Assembly (NCBI GenBank): GCA_964537685.1
Contig: CAZICM010000089.1
Location: forward strand, 1-28,265
Direction of reading: 5' to 3'
DNA from: CAZICM01 sp964537685
Lineage (GTDB): Bacteria > Myxococcota_A > Polyangia > Polyangiales > Polyangiaceae
Length of the DNA: 28,265 bases
Part shown: in pieces, positions 16,736 to 24,665 of the stretch
How positions within the stretch are numbered: position 1 is the first letter of the stretch
Layout: the number at the start of each line of letters is the position of its first letter
Translations under genes and position numbers: made by a program
Notes under the pieces: generated by a model
Databases searched by the model: none
The model's input: only the letters and a program-made list of their open reading frames with translations
Told to the model about the DNA's origin: nothing

Positions 16736-18283
16736 CTAGGCCCTCACCACAATCACTCGCTTACCCGACGGCGTCAGGGCGTCGTGGCTTTCCGTTCTTT
16801 CCTCGGCGGGCTTGATTCCGCTTCGCTTATCGAATATCACCAGCCAGCCGCTCTCTTGGCCTAGGCCCGCTAAATACCCATCCAATTGCTTTAATCCTTC
16901 CCGTTCTGGATCGGGCCGGCCTTCTCTCCATACTTTTAGTTCGATCGGCAAGACTTCGCCCGCATAGCGAACACATAAATCCAGCCGTCCGCTTCCAATG
17001 GCATATTCCCGGTCGATGCTCCCGCCGTTCACCACCCGGTGCAAAAAAGCCATCAGGACCAGATGAGGTGCCGCTTCATGGTAAGGCGCCGATTTTAATA
17101 GAGGCTCGCCGTGTTGGCGCCAAAAGTCGAGGAAGGATTCCAAGAGGGCGGCTTTGTTGAGCTTGCCTTCAGGCGTAAGCCAAGTTGGAACCAACACAGG
17201 CACATTGGGCTGCACCGACGCCGACAACTGCCGGACGATAATCTCTCGGTAAATCGGATTGGCCACTTCCAAACGCCCGCCTCCAATATCGCGAAGCAAA
17301 CCTAGGTCCGTGGCCAGGCGAATATCGTCCGGGGGTAGAGCCTCTGTGGTTTCTCCCAAGAGCATAGGCTCGATCAACCCCTGAATTCTGGGCTCTCTTA
17401 AGCGTTCGGCCAAGCTGTCCAGGTGCGTGTCTTGGCGCCGAATCAAGATCTCTTTGGCGCGTTCGACATGCGCCGCCGTGATGGCTTGTGTTCGATCTTG
17501 TACCACCGTTCGGGTCAATTGGTGGCCAAGCGCATTCACCAGCCAGGGCTGGCCTTGGGTAAGTTCATAAGCTCTTTCCACCGCATCGGGCAAAAACACC
17601 TGACCGCTTTCCTCGGTGTGCTGCGCATACAGCGCGCCCACTTCTTCGCGGGTAAAATTGCCCAGCTTCAGCGCTTCGGCCATAATATTAAAAGGACTGG
17701 CCGAATGGCTTCGATCGACTCCATCGGATGCGATTTTATAGTCCCGCACATTGCGCATGCCGATTAAGGCCAACGACCAGGGAAAACCCTTGGGCCTCAA
17801 GCGATAGCCGTCCCGGAGCTGGCGCAGAATGGACAACAGCACATCGCCCTGCAAGGCATCGATTTCATCCAGAAATACGACCAAGGGCCGGGGAGAGGTT
17901 ACGCTCCACGCTTTTAAGGCGGAACGGATTCTGGCACCTGGAGGGGCATCGTCCCAGGGGGGCGGCCAAAGTTCTGGGGGAAGTTCGAGCTCGGCGGTGT
18001 CGCGAAAGGAATCGAGAATGGCCAGCTCGGCGCCGCCTAAATTGCCCGGCAAGCCCGCGCCTGTTTCCACGGACATCAGCACGGCGGTGTATTTGCCTTC
18101 GGCTGTGAGCTCTTTGGCAAGCGTGCTTAGCGTGGTGGTTTTGCCCACTTGACGAGGCGCGTGCACGACAAAATAGCGCTTTTGCTCGATTAACTCGCGG
18201 ACTTCTGGGATGCGAGCCAGCACGGGAAGGGTGTAGTGATCGGCGGGATCGTTGGGGCCGGTGGTGTTGAAGAAGCGGGGCAT
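16736..18283 (-). CDS. AAA-like ATPase with C-terminal PD-(D/E)XK nuclease-like domain, copy B
   Basis: A 515-residue paralogue of copy A (6840-8387) in the same orientation, ending 66 bp before the preferred start of the DUF1998 helicase. It keeps Walker A (GKTT 47-50), Walker B (DEID 139-142) and the nuclease core Asp435, Glu448, Lys450. It differs from A in residues 14-37 (ADHYTLPVLARIPEVREL) and in roughly 182-366, where it reads GHQLTRTVVQDRTQ and IGGGRLEVANP. The rest is almost identical, also at the DNA level, which points to recent gene conversion or duplication. It would be the first gene of the - strand defence cluster. Function in defence is inferred from position and from the ATPase-nuclease architecture; the family is also common outside defence islands. 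Confidence 0.85.
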   Translation of the reverse strand: MPRFFNTTGPNDPADHYTLPVLARIPEVRELIEQKRYFVVHAPRQVGKTTTLSTLAKELTAEGKYTAVLMSVETGAGLPGNLGGAELAILDSFRDTAELELPPELWPPPWDDAPPGARIRSALKAWSVTSPRPLVVFLDEIDALQGDVLLSILRQLRDGYRLRPKGFPWSLALIGMRNVRDYKIASDGVDRSHSASPFNIMAEALKLGNFTREEVGALYAQHTEESGQVFLPDAVERAYELTQGQPWLVNALGHQLTRTVVQDRTQAITAAHVERAKEILIRRQDTHLDSLAERLREPRIQGLIEPMLLGETTEALPPDDIRLATDLGLLRDIGGGRLEVANPIYREIIVRQLSASVQPNVPVLVPTWLTPEGKLNKAALLESFLDFWRQHGEPLLKSAPYHEAAPHLVLMAFLHRVVNGGSIDREYAIGSGRLDLCVRYAGEVLPIELKVWREGRPDPEREGLKQLDGYLAGLGQESGWLVIFDKRSGIKPAEERTESHDALTPSGKRVIVVRA

Positions 18284-18320
18284 CGGAGGGGAGGTTGGGC
18301 GATGTGGAAGGTGGTGTCAA
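18284..18320 (-). promoter_or_regulatory. Putative promoter of AAA copy B
   Basis: TTGACA at 18320-18315, with 31 nt to the ATG, in sequence nearly identical to that in front of copy A (TTGACACCACCTTCCACATC). The -10 region (CAACCT at 17-nt spacing) is weak and there is no ribosome site. It may drive the whole defence cluster if no other promoter exists before the helicase. Confidence 0.35.
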
Positions 18321-18338
18321 TGATTTTCGCGGGCGGCT

Positions 18339-19271
18339 CTACAAATACTTCCCAAATAGCGCCAGCATCCTTGTCCAAGCCCGTTCGGCCTGCGCTGCAT
18401 CGTATACCGGCGAATCGATTGCACAAAAACCATGCTGGGCCGGATAAACCTCGATTTCAGCGCTCAGATGCGCGGCTTCGGCGGCTTGCTTTAGTATGGT
18501 CTTGGCTTCGGGGTCCCGTTCGTCATCGTTTTGAGCGATGCAAATCAAGGCCGCGGCTTTGATCTTCGCAAGCAACAAATGGGGGCTTGTTGCTTCTTTG
18601 GTTGCTAAACCTCCACCATGGAACGAAGCGATGGCCCCTACCCGTTCTGGAGCGGCGGCGGCGGTGCGGAAGGTAAAAGGCCCGCTCATACAATAGCCCA
18701 TGCTGGCCAGTTTTTTGTTTTTATCGACCTGTTTTTGCAGATCGAGCCAAGCGCAAAAGGCGGCACCATCGCGGGAGATAGCCTCAACCGTCAGCGCATC
18801 GCGCAAGGGACGGATTTTTTCCTTGCCAGCATCGGTTCTCCACTCGGCAAAGCTCGCGAGCACGGGCATTTTGGCCGAGCGATAATAGGGATTGACGGCG
18901 AGCACGGCATATCCTGCTTGGGCGAGGCGGGTGGCCATGGATGTATAGGCATCGCGAAGGCCGGCAACATCGGGCCATAGAAGCACGCCTGGATGGGTTC
19001 CCTCGTTGGGCGTTACAAAAAACGCTTCGGCGCTTCCATCGGGCGTTGAAATGGTGACCATTTGGCCGGTGGTTGCGGGCGGTGCGGCTTTGTCGGGCGC
19101 GGCTTTGGCCGATGAGGGAGCGGGTTCGGGTTCTTTGGGGTTTGAGGACGAAGCGCAACCGCTCAGCATCATGACAAGCGCGGCGCCCGCGCCTAAATTC
19201 AGCTCTCGGCGCTTGAGTTTTGCGGTTTCTAAATAGACTTCGTTTTCGGTTTCGGTGGTGTCGTCGCACAT
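18339..19271 (-). CDS. Tat-type lipoprotein of the dienelactone hydrolase family
   Basis: A 310-residue alpha/beta hydrolase. The N-terminus has a twin-arginine-like signal (LKRRELNLGAGAALVMMLSGC) ending in the lipobox LSGC, then a Pro/Ala/Ser/Lys linker (about residues 44-70), so it should be a membrane-anchored protein on the outer face of the inner membrane or in the periplasm. The catalytic set of the family is visible: the nucleophile Cys in GYCMSG, an Asp in AQNDDERDP and the His in AQHGFC. Dienelactone hydrolases open lactone or ester bonds; the substrate here is unknown. The ATG is preceded by GGAG about 11 nt upstream. The start MCDDTTETENE is characteristic of Tat-exported members. 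It is divergent from the FAD oxidoreductase and not obviously linked to the defence genes. Confidence 0.85.
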   Translation of the reverse strand: MCDDTTETENEVYLETAKLKRRELNLGAGAALVMMLSGCASSSNPKEPEPAPSSAKAAPDKAAPPATTGQMVTISTPDGSAEAFFVTPNEGTHPGVLLWPDVAGLRDAYTSMATRLAQAGYAVLAVNPYYRSAKMPVLASFAEWRTDAGKEKIRPLRDALTVEAISRDGAAFCAWLDLQKQVDKNKKLASMGYCMSGPFTFRTAAAAPERVGAIASFHGGGLATKEATSPHLLLAKIKAAALICIAQNDDERDPEAKTILKQAAEAAHLSAEIEVYPAQHGFCAIDSPVYDAAQAERAWTRMLALFGKYL

Positions 19272-19539
19272 GGGTGGGGTCTCCGGGCGCGGAGTGTATG
19301 CATGGATTGGGGCGGGTGTCTCGGGAAAAAAGCATCGTCCAGCAGCGCGACTTGATTTTTGAGGAGCATGTCAGGGGACCCGAGATTGCAAGTTCTGCAT
19401 TCGCCCGCAAAAGCTGCACTCAACAGCACAAAACCACCGCTCTTTTCAACCTGATTTTCCCCTAAAAACCAGCGCGTTTCAAATAGGCTCGCCCCATGCA
19501 TACCAGCCCTTCGTACTCTTCTTTCAGGTGGAGGATTCT
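19272..19539. promoter_or_regulatory. Divergent intergenic region between hydrolase and FAD oxidoreductase genes
   Basis: This 268-bp gap must hold the promoters of the two divergent genes. I find no convincing -35/-10 pair, operator palindrome or RNA gene. The only firm element is the ribosome site GGTGGAGG at 19527-19534, which fixes the start of the + strand gene. Confidence 0.4.
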
Positions 19540-21102
19540 ATGCAGCGCTTTGATGTCATCGTGATTGGCTCAGGCTTGGGCGGATTGAGCGCCGCAGCCC
19601 GTTTATCGCGCGAGGGCCGCAAGGTCCTGGTCCTCGAACGAAATGCCGTCTGTGGTGGCGCCGCAACCGTGTACCGCCATGGACATTTGACCATCGAGGC
19701 TTCGCTTCATGAAACCGATGCCCTCGGTGCGGACGATCCAAAGCATGGAATCCTTCATTTGATGGGTGTGGCAGATAAAGTGCACCCGGTGGATGTGCCC
19801 GAGTTTTATGAAGTCCGTTCCGCTCTTCTGGCCTCCCCTTTTCGCTTGCCCAGGGGCTTGGATGCGGCCATTTCAGCGGCGATTGAGGCTTTTCCCAAGC
19901 ATGAACAGGGTATCCGGCGCTATTTTGAAACCGTTCACTCCATCCAGAAGACGATGCATGCGCTGGGTGATGAGACCGATCACCGCGTTAGAGAGATTTT
20001 AGGAGCGGTCGTCGGGGGAGATCTATGGGCATTTTTAAAGCGGGTGCGTTCAAGCACTCAAGCCGCAATGGATGACTTTTTTGGCAATGACGAAGCTCCC
20101 AAATTTGCATTGGGAGCAAATATCGCCTACTTCGATGACAATCCAAAGCGCTTGTGGTTTCCGATGTTTGCGATGGTGCAAAGCCGTTATTTAGAGGAAG
20201 GCGGGCATTATTTTATTGGAGGCTCGAGAGCGCTGACCGAGGCCATGGCAACCATGGTTTGGGAAAGCGGAGGCGAGGTGATTTGCAATGCCGAGGCCGT
20301 CGGGATTGTGCTCGATGAAGAAGGACGGGTATGCGGGGTGCGTTATCGGGATGGACTCGGCGAAACGCAGGAAGTCGAGACCTTGGCGGTCCTGGGGAAT
20401 GCGGCGCCTTTGGTTCTTTCGCGCATGCTGCCGGCGAACCGGCGGGCGGATTTTCTTTCGGCCTATGCGGCGCTGGAGCCTTCGATTTCGCTGTTTAGCG
20501 TGGCTTTGGGTGTCTCGAGAAAGCCGGCCGAGTATGGGGTAAGCGCTTATAGTACCTTTATGATTCCGGATTGGCTCACAAAGTACGAACAATATACCGA
20601 GAACGCATCGGTATTGGACGGCGATCCCAGCGAAAAGATGCCGATGTATGTGATTGCGGATTATAGCCGGGTGGCCACGGGACTCAATGACGAGGGCATG
20701 CATCTGATAACACTGACGGGGGTAGATAGGCTTAGTCATTGGGAAGGAATATCCGGGGAAGAAATTCATACCCGCAAAGAGCGCTGGATGGATGCACTGA
20801 CGGAAGATTTAGAGCGGCATTACCCAGGAATATCGAAGAGCATCGCACAGCGCGAGATGTCGACGGCGATGACGATGCACAAATATCTAAATACACCGAA
20901 CGGATCGGTTTATGGATTTGCGCCGAGCGTCGAACGCTTTAGGGGAACATTAACAGCCAAAACATCGGTATTGGGAATGTATTTGGCATCCGCATATACG
21001 ATGAGCGGAGGATTTAGGGGATCGATGATGGGCGGAATGCTGGCGGCCAAAGAGGCGGGGGAGTATCTGCTCCGGAGAGCGAGACAGGCGGAACCGATTT
21101 AA
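19540..21102 (+). CDS. FAD-dependent oxidoreductase, phytoene desaturase/retinol saturase-like
   Basis: A 520-residue flavoprotein. The ATG at 19540 is preferred over the GTG at 19528 because the GTG lies inside the Shine-Dalgarno GGTGGAGG that precedes the ATG. The N-terminus is a dinucleotide-binding Rossmann motif (VIGSGLGGLSAAARLSREG, then LVLERN and CGGAA). The C-terminus GSMMGGMLAAKEAGEYLLRR is the second FAD-contact segment of the CrtI family. The layout matches NAD(P)/FAD-dependent carotenoid or retinoid desaturases, isomerases and saturases (CrtI, CrtISO, RetSat), which act on polyenes at membranes. No carotenoid pathway neighbours are present, so the substrate cannot be named. It ends only 12 bp from the convergent Kelch-like gene, with no obvious terminator between them. 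Confidence 0.82.
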   Translation: MQRFDVIVIGSGLGGLSAAARLSREGRKVLVLERNAVCGGAATVYRHGHLTIEASLHETDALGADDPKHGILHLMGVADKVHPVDVPEFYEVRSALLASPFRLPRGLDAAISAAIEAFPKHEQGIRRYFETVHSIQKTMHALGDETDHRVREILGAVVGGDLWAFLKRVRSSTQAAMDDFFGNDEAPKFALGANIAYFDDNPKRLWFPMFAMVQSRYLEEGGHYFIGGSRALTEAMATMVWESGGEVICNAEAVGIVLDEEGRVCGVRYRDGLGETQEVETLAVLGNAAPLVLSRMLPANRRADFLSAYAALEPSISLFSVALGVSRKPAEYGVSAYSTFMIPDWLTKYEQYTENASVLDGDPSEKMPMYVIADYSRVATGLNDEGMHLITLTGVDRLSHWEGISGEEIHTRKERWMDALTEDLERHYPGISKSIAQREMSTAMTMHKYLNTPNGSVYGFAPSVERFRGTLTAKTSVLGMYLASAYTMSGGFRGSMMGGMLAAKEAGEYLLRRARQAEPI

Positions 21103-21114
21103 GTGAGGGCTAGC

Positions 21115-22782
21115 TCATTTCGGCATGCTCAGCTTCGCCGTCGATGTCGCTGCCGCGGGATTGAGCGTCACCCGGTAAATCACATTCGATGCACAGGTGT
21201 TTGGCCCCGCGTAAGGCTGTTGTGCCGCAATGCCACCCACCACATAGCCAATGACCTGCGCCTTGTCGATTTTATCAAGCAGAATCACATCGTTATCCAT
21301 GGGCGCCGCTCCGGCCGGAACAAAAATCGCGTTGGCTCCAAGATAACCCGCCTTGGTTGAGCCGCACACCGGCTCGTTGCCCTTCGGCGGGAATTGCTGC
21401 CCAAGATGCACGAAATCCCCTGTCTCGTCTTTACCGTCCACCCCTTTCCCCACCCGCAGCGTCGAAATCGAATTGATGAACGGCAACCCGTCCACCACCG
21501 GCGTGATGTTAAAGTTCGGTGTGTCATGCTCCAGTGTTCCCTTGTCAGCATTCCAGTAGAATTGGCTGATGCCCCCAAAGAAAGTCGTGTACATCACTTG
21601 ATCCCGGGCCGAATACACCGGCAGCACCGCCGTCTCGTATTGACTGAGGAGCTGCGCGGCGGATGTATCTTCTTGAATAAATACACCGGCCTTCGATTGC
21701 GAATTGCCATCGGTAACGTAGAGCGGCGTAACAAAACCCTCCATCCGGCCCCCCTTGAAGACACCTCCAAACACCCCAACACGAGGCTTGCCATCGGGAC
21801 TATTCACCGGAAGAACCGATAGATCCCGGCGGTTGAAGGTCGATTCAACAGACGGCGGATTCGTCTGATCGTAGGTCGGATCGGCCCCCAGGAATTTAAC
21901 GGTGATCGTCCGAAGTCCCACTTTGTTTTTGGTGTCCGAAAAGCTAAACTGGAAGGCCCTGACGGCCCCGCTGTAGACCTGAAGGGCAGCCGCCCCGCCT
22001 GTGGTGTACAGCCCATCATACCGATGGCCATAAAGGAGCAATACCCGATCCGCAAGCGAGACCATCGCTCCCCCGCTAATCTTCAAGTTCGGGTCGTTGC
22101 CCATGTAGATGTTTTTCTCGGCAAAGGCTTGATCGAGCGGCGTCTTCTGAACAATCGCATCCACTAGGGCTCCCATGTCAATGGCCGCGATGGCATCTGT
22201 CGTCCACATGCTCTGCCCGTTGGATGTGACACCATAACCCCCGGAAATATAAAAGTATTTATCCTTTACAAACGAAGAGGCGTTCGTTGCCGTCAAGAGA
22301 TCCGCCAGGGGCTTTGGCAGCTTCGCCACGGACGCCGAACCAATGAGTTTCCGGTTTTCAAGATCGAGCACATAGATGGTGTCGTTGGCCAGCTTCACCG
22401 GGAACGCATCAACTTGCTGGGAATTCTTGCGATCGAGAGGGAAGTTATGCAGTCCATTCTTCCTGCCTCCCACAAGGATAAGTTTGCCTTGGTAATGGGC
22501 ATGCACCGCCGAATGAATCCCGGGGAAACCATCGACCGTAAATCCCTGCAAATCAACCTGAAACGGCACATCCGCCTTCGCGGCCGGCCCTGGGACAACC
22601 GATAGATTCGCCGGAGTCGGCGCCGTGTTGGCCGTGCTATTCCCCGGGGTGGGAATAGGTAAAGGTCCAATGGGAGTTTGCTGCTGCTCGACACAACTCC
22701 CGAGCATCAGCAGCGACCCAAGCGTGGCCAGCGACAGAATTCTCCATGGAAACAGGGGCGATTTTTCCTTGCGCGCGCTCAC
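21115..22782 (-). CDS. Kelch-like beta-propeller lipoprotein
   Basis: A 555-residue exported protein, last gene of a three-gene operon. I choose the GTG at 22782: it overlaps the TGA of the upstream gene (GTGA) and is preceded by GGAGGAGGT at 5 nt. A longer frame to ATG 22821 would lack this site. The signal peptide PWRILSLATLGSLLMLGSC ends in the lipobox LGSC, followed by a Pro/Gln/Thr-rich linker. The body has Kelch-type signatures (KLILVGGRKNGLHNF, KYFYISGGYG) and repeated strands typical of beta-propellers. No catalytic residues are recognised; a binding or scaffold role on the cell surface or in the periplasm is the likeliest reading. Its partner proteins are probably the two upstream gene products. 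Confidence 0.72.
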   Translation of the reverse strand: MSARKEKSPLFPWRILSLATLGSLLMLGSCVEQQQTPIGPLPIPTPGNSTANTAPTPANLSVVPGPAAKADVPFQVDLQGFTVDGFPGIHSAVHAHYQGKLILVGGRKNGLHNFPLDRKNSQQVDAFPVKLANDTIYVLDLENRKLIGSASVAKLPKPLADLLTATNASSFVKDKYFYISGGYGVTSNGQSMWTTDAIAAIDMGALVDAIVQKTPLDQAFAEKNIYMGNDPNLKISGGAMVSLADRVLLLYGHRYDGLYTTGGAAALQVYSGAVRAFQFSFSDTKNKVGLRTITVKFLGADPTYDQTNPPSVESTFNRRDLSVLPVNSPDGKPRVGVFGGVFKGGRMEGFVTPLYVTDGNSQSKAGVFIQEDTSAAQLLSQYETAVLPVYSARDQVMYTTFFGGISQFYWNADKGTLEHDTPNFNITPVVDGLPFINSISTLRVGKGVDGKDETGDFVHLGQQFPPKGNEPVCGSTKAGYLGANAIFVPAGAAPMDNDVILLDKIDKAQVIGYVVGGIAAQQPYAGPNTCASNVIYRVTLNPAAATSTAKLSMPK

Positions 22783-24665
22783 GATGCACCTCCTCCGCCT
22801 TTTAAGGTTCCTTTGAGCCAATTGCAGATCATCTCCACGGTCTTCGGCGACATATCCCGCACCACCGGCATATAACTCGGATCATCCTTCGCATAATTAA
22901 AATGATCGATCAGGTTCTGGGCGTTTGCCTTCACCGTCTCTTCGTCGCCGATATTGAGAATCGATGCCATGCCCGGATAAAGCCTCACATAATTCTTGAG
23001 AATAGGCCCTATATCGTCTTCCCATGTGGGATTTGCTTTCACCATCCAATCCTGCCAGAAGAGAAGGGTAATCAGCGGCGGAGGCGGAGGACCCACTTGA
23101 TTGTATTCGCCGACAAAACGCCCATCCGCAAATCCAGCAAGGAGATAGAGCTGGCTGTCCATGGGTTTGCGAATGGAAGGGAGTTCCACCTGGTTGCCTG
23201 TGCGCACGGTCAGCCTAAAACATCCCGGTTTTTCCCCCAGTGTAGGCTCATCGAAGGAAAAATCCTGCGTTGGACAGTTCTTCGTTTTGGCGAAATTCTG
23301 GGTGGGGCTTGTATAATAATACTCGACAACATACTTGAACCAATCGAAGCCCTCGGGAAATGCGTTCTGCGGTTCACCGCATTTGTAGACATAGATATCA
23401 ATTGTCACCTCGTCATTCGGGGACATCCTGCGGCTTGCAATATCCGCATTCACATAGGAACCATCCGGATTTTCGCCCAGCACAGGGCCAATACCCCATC
23501 GTATATGGAGAAAGCCAGGGGAAAGAACCTCGCGCTCGGCGGACGTGAGCTCGATCTGAATCACGCCCGCATCCACCGGCCAAACGCAATTCTTGAGCGC
23601 CGCCAGATCGTCGCCGAGGGTGGTATACTGCTTCAGGTTTAGCTTACCATTGCTGAGTGACTTGTAGCCCCCGCGGGCCATTCTTGAGAAATTCACCACC
23701 ACATCCTCGTCGATATCAAAATAACCGCAGCGGCCGTCCACAAGCTCCTCTTTGAGCGGAAAGGTACCACCTAAATCGATAAGCACATAGGATTTGTGCC
23801 CGAGATCCACGACCCGGGCGTCCGTCCGGTTGCATGCATAACTCTTCTTTTCCTTGGCCGCCTCCTCCCCCGCCTCCCGGGTGGAGGCGGCCGTGATACA
23901 TTTATCCAGCTCGGGCGGCGTGAGCATGGTACTATACAAACAATGACCGGGCACAATCTGCATAGGATCGTCGGCGCCGGCTGGACCGATGGTCATCACC
24001 ATCCGCCCATAACCAAATTCATTCCCCGGATTGCTCATCCTCGCGCCACGGGTCTGGAACAGATCGACCGTCAGCTTTACATCCAGCCCATAGGCGGCCT
24101 GCGCCTTCAGCGCATCGTACACAGGCGAGGGCGATGCCGGGTCTTGGAAGACAATTTTCGTGAGCCGCTGATGCCAAATCCCTACAGCGACTTGATTGCC
24201 ATCCACCCCTCCATTGGTTCTGCCAAACCATAGATCGCGAAGCTGCGGAACCTCCAGATACCCATAAAACCCACCGCCGCCCTCGATCTCGACATAGATC
24301 CATAGACCATAGAGCTCCGAGCGGAACTGCATGCTCGGATCGAGATCGGCTATCTTTGCAAACGCGCGCAAATCGCCGTTCTCATCTCTTTTAGGGGTCA
24401 AGGGGCTCGGCGTCTGCACCGTAGCCCCGACAAGAGCATCCTGCTTTGGATCGTCACAGCGCTTGCCATCCAAGCCGACCACACTCGTCACCCGGCAGCC
24501 TTCAAACCAGAACTTCGCCGTACCATCGGGATAGACATACAACCCGGTATTCGGGTTGGGAGCCCCCTTCGCCGGATTGTAATTCTCGACCTGATTGTTG
24601 AGATTCGACGGAATGGTATAGAAAAGCCCGGCGATATGAATGCGGGGAAAAGAAAGATAACTCAT
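22779..24665 (-). CDS. Large uncharacterised protein with FPRIHIAG N-terminus
   Basis: A 628-residue protein beginning MSYLSFPRIHIAGLFYT. This opening (FPRxHxAGxF) followed by a NPNTGLYVYPDGTAKFWFEGC segment recalls an unnamed family found in actinobacteria and myxobacteria; I know no function for it. It has no signal peptide or transmembrane segment, although both neighbours are lipoproteins. It looks rich in beta-strand, with many Gly, Pro and aromatic residues. Its ATG overlaps the TGA of the upstream lipoprotein gene (ATGA) with GGAGGAGGT 5 nt before it, and its own TGA overlaps the GTG of the Kelch-like gene. The strict coupling suggests all three products are needed in fixed ratio. Confidence 0.7.
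   Translation of the reverse strand: MSYLSFPRIHIAGLFYTIPSNLNNQVENYNPAKGAPNPNTGLYVYPDGTAKFWFEGCRVTSVVGLDGKRCDDPKQDALVGATVQTPSPLTPKRDENGDLRAFAKIADLDPSMQFRSELYGLWIYVEIEGGGGFYGYLEVPQLRDLWFGRTNGGVDGNQVAVGIWHQRLTKIVFQDPASPSPVYDALKAQAAYGLDVKLTVDLFQTRGARMSNPGNEFGYGRMVMTIGPAGADDPMQIVPGHCLYSTMLTPPELDKCITAASTREAGEEAAKEKKSYACNRTDARVVDLGHKSYVLIDLGGTFPLKEELVDGRCGYFDIDEDVVVNFSRMARGGYKSLSNGKLNLKQYTTLGDDLAALKNCVWPVDAGVIQIELTSAEREVLSPGFLHIRWGIGPVLGENPDGSYVNADIASRRMSPNDEVTIDIYVYKCGEPQNAFPEGFDWFKYVVEYYYTSPTQNFAKTKNCPTQDFSFDEPTLGEKPGCFRLTVRTGNQVELPSIRKPMDSQLYLLAGFADGRFVGEYNQVGPPPPPLITLLFWQDWMVKANPTWEDDIGPILKNYVRLYPGMASILNIGDEETVKANAQNLIDHFNYAKDDPSYMPVVRDMSPKTVEMICNWLKGTLKGGGGAS
22785..22796 (-). promoter_or_regulatory. 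Strong ribosome site that decides the GTG start at 22782
   Basis: GGAGGAGGTGCA, identical to 24668-24679, placed 2 nt before the GTG start of the Kelch-like lipoprotein and coding the GGGA near the end of the 628-residue protein. Confidence 0.75.

Noticed and set aside
16711..16740. A/T-rich inverted repeat (ATCTTCAAAAA / TTTTTGTTGAT) after copy B as a terminator
   Set aside because: The arms are mismatched and AT-only with no GC stem or T-tract, too weak to call a terminator.
6840..18283. Composite transposon with AAA-like copies as terminal elements
   Set aside because: The AAA-like proteins have no transposase motifs, and I see no terminal inverted repeats or target duplications at the ends of A and B.
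2869..18283. BREX (pglX/pglZ) system
   Set aside because: The methylase alone could recall PglX, but there is no PglZ, BrxC or Lon-like protein; the SNF2 and DUF1998 helicases fit DISARM better.
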